DNA of 15,312 nt from an uncultured Opitutia bacterium (GTDB lineage: Bacteria > Verrucomicrobiota > Verrucomicrobiia > Opitutales > UBA953), in assembly GCA_903929325.1 (NCBI GenBank), contig CAIYUD010000162.1:1-15312 (forward strand), written 5' to 3'. Made by a program: the position numbers and the translations under genes. Shown piece by piece: positions 14,743 to 15,312 of this stretch (positions within the stretch are counted from its first letter, which is position 1; the number at the start of each line of letters is the position of its first letter). The notes under the pieces were generated by a model that was given only the letters and a program-made list of their open reading frames with translations, did not search any database and had not been told where the DNA came from.

Positions 14743-15312
14743 ATGTCTAGCACCCCGCTAAGCGTGTCGGAATTGGCCGATGTCTTAAAGGGGCAGTTAA
14801 AGGATTTGGGGTCGCTCTCCGTTGTTGGCGAAATCACCGGCTGCAAACTCTACAATAACAACACGTACTATTTTACGCTGAAAGATGCCGCCTCACAGGT
14901 GAGCGTCGTCCTCTTTGCTTTTCACAGTAAGCCGAATATTGAGTTAACCGACGGACGTCGGGTCATCGTCGCCGGCGCGATGGATTTCTATGCCAAGACG
15001 GGCAGGCTTTCGCTGATTGCAAAATCGATTGTGGCTGATGGCGAAGGTGACCTTTGGCGCCGCTACCTTGAGCTCAAGGCACGGCTCGAGGCTGAGGGAA
15101 TTTTTGACCCTGCGGTTAAGCGGGCGCTTCCTGAGTTCCCGCGGACGGTTGCATTTGTGACTTCACCTTCCGGTGCCGTGCGCCGCGATTTTGTGGAGGT
15201 ACTTAAGACGCGTCGATGGTCTGGGCGCGTGATCATCGTGCCTGCAATCGTGCAAGGAGCGGCCGCAGCCGCTTCGATGGTCAAAGCTTTAGCCCGTGCG
15301 GTCGCCATTCCA
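14743..15312 (+). CDS. xseA: Exodeoxyribonuclease VII large subunit, 3'-truncated by window edge
   Basis: The first 190 residues of XseA, the catalytic subunit of exonuclease VII, which with many XseB copies degrades single-stranded DNA into oligonucleotides. The N-terminal OB-fold DNA-binding domain is seen at about 5-102: PLSVSELADVLKGQLKDLG, VVGEITGCKLYNNNTYYFTLKD, VSVVLFAF, DGRRVIVAGAMDFYAKTGRLSL. The catalytic domain then begins: YLELKARLEAEGIFDPAVKRALPEFP (109-134), VAFVTSPSGAVRRDF (137-151, the characteristic TSPxGA motif) and IIVPAIVQGAAAA. The frame stays open to the last base, so the gene continues to the right; an xseB is expected after it. The ATG is 9 bases after the tlyA stop, with no clear Shine-Dalgarno, which suggests one transcript. 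Confidence 0.96.
   Translation, partial: MSSTPLSVSELADVLKGQLKDLGSLSVVGEITGCKLYNNNTYYFTLKDAASQVSVVLFAFHSKPNIELTDGRRVIVAGAMDFYAKTGRLSLIAKSIVADGEGDLWRRYLELKARLEAEGIFDPAVKRALPEFPRTVAFVTSPSGAVRRDFVEVLKTRRWSGRVIIVPAIVQGAAAAASMVKALARAVAIP

Overview
The window is a gene-dense piece (about 55% GC by eye) of a Gram-negative bacterial chromosome. The TolC-type outer-membrane factor, the secreted beta-barrel protein with a C-terminal Phe, and several signal peptides all imply two membranes. Weak Shine-Dalgarno sequences, GTG starts, a YugP-type membrane protease and a Bacteroidetes-like second ThiE/TenI protein would suit a Verrucomicrobiota/PVC or Bacteroidota-related bacterium. This placement is inference, with low to moderate confidence. 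Nothing suggests a plasmid, phage or genomic island. No IS element, tRNA, rRNA or CRISPR array was seen, and no gene-free stretch exceeds 300 bases.

Layout. Bases 1-3235 hold carB (pyrimidine/arginine synthesis), cut at its 5' end by the window edge, followed by a secreted FKBP-type prolyl isomerase and a clear intrinsic terminator (about 4010-4046). Bases 4088-9535 form a tightly packed plus-strand operon: TolC-like outer-membrane factor, MacA-like adaptor, MacB-type ATPase, MacB-type permease and a secreted alpha/beta hydrolase. Its genes overlap by 4 to 8 bases or lie 4 bases apart. It ends at a symmetrical hairpin that can terminate both strands. On the minus strand, reading leftward from 10732, are a secreted cyclophilin and a small outer-membrane beta-barrel protein.

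Bases 10821-12361 carry thiS, a TenI/ThiE-like gene and thiE on the plus strand, all with GTG starts. They meet thiG (minus strand, 13125-12358) tail to tail with overlapping stop codons. Divergent from thiG is a plus-strand run: a membrane zinc protease, tlyA (rRNA 2'-O-methyltransferase with an S4 domain) and xseA (exonuclease VII large subunit), cut by the right edge.

How the genes work together. The TolC/MacA/MacB set can be assembled into one trans-envelope export machine, and the co-translated periplasmic hydrolase may act on its substrate or on a related cell-envelope ester. ThiS carries sulfur to ThiG for thiazole synthesis, and ThiE joins thiazole phosphate to the pyrimidine. The TenI-like protein may be a thiazole tautomerase or a second ThiE. 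ThiC, ThiD, ThiF and ThiH/ThiO are not in the window, and no TPP riboswitch was recognised. Most of the window is recognisable housekeeping or envelope biology. The least ordinary points are the hydrolase fused into the efflux operon, the thi arrangement, and the tandem hairpins around the beta-barrel gene's stop codon.
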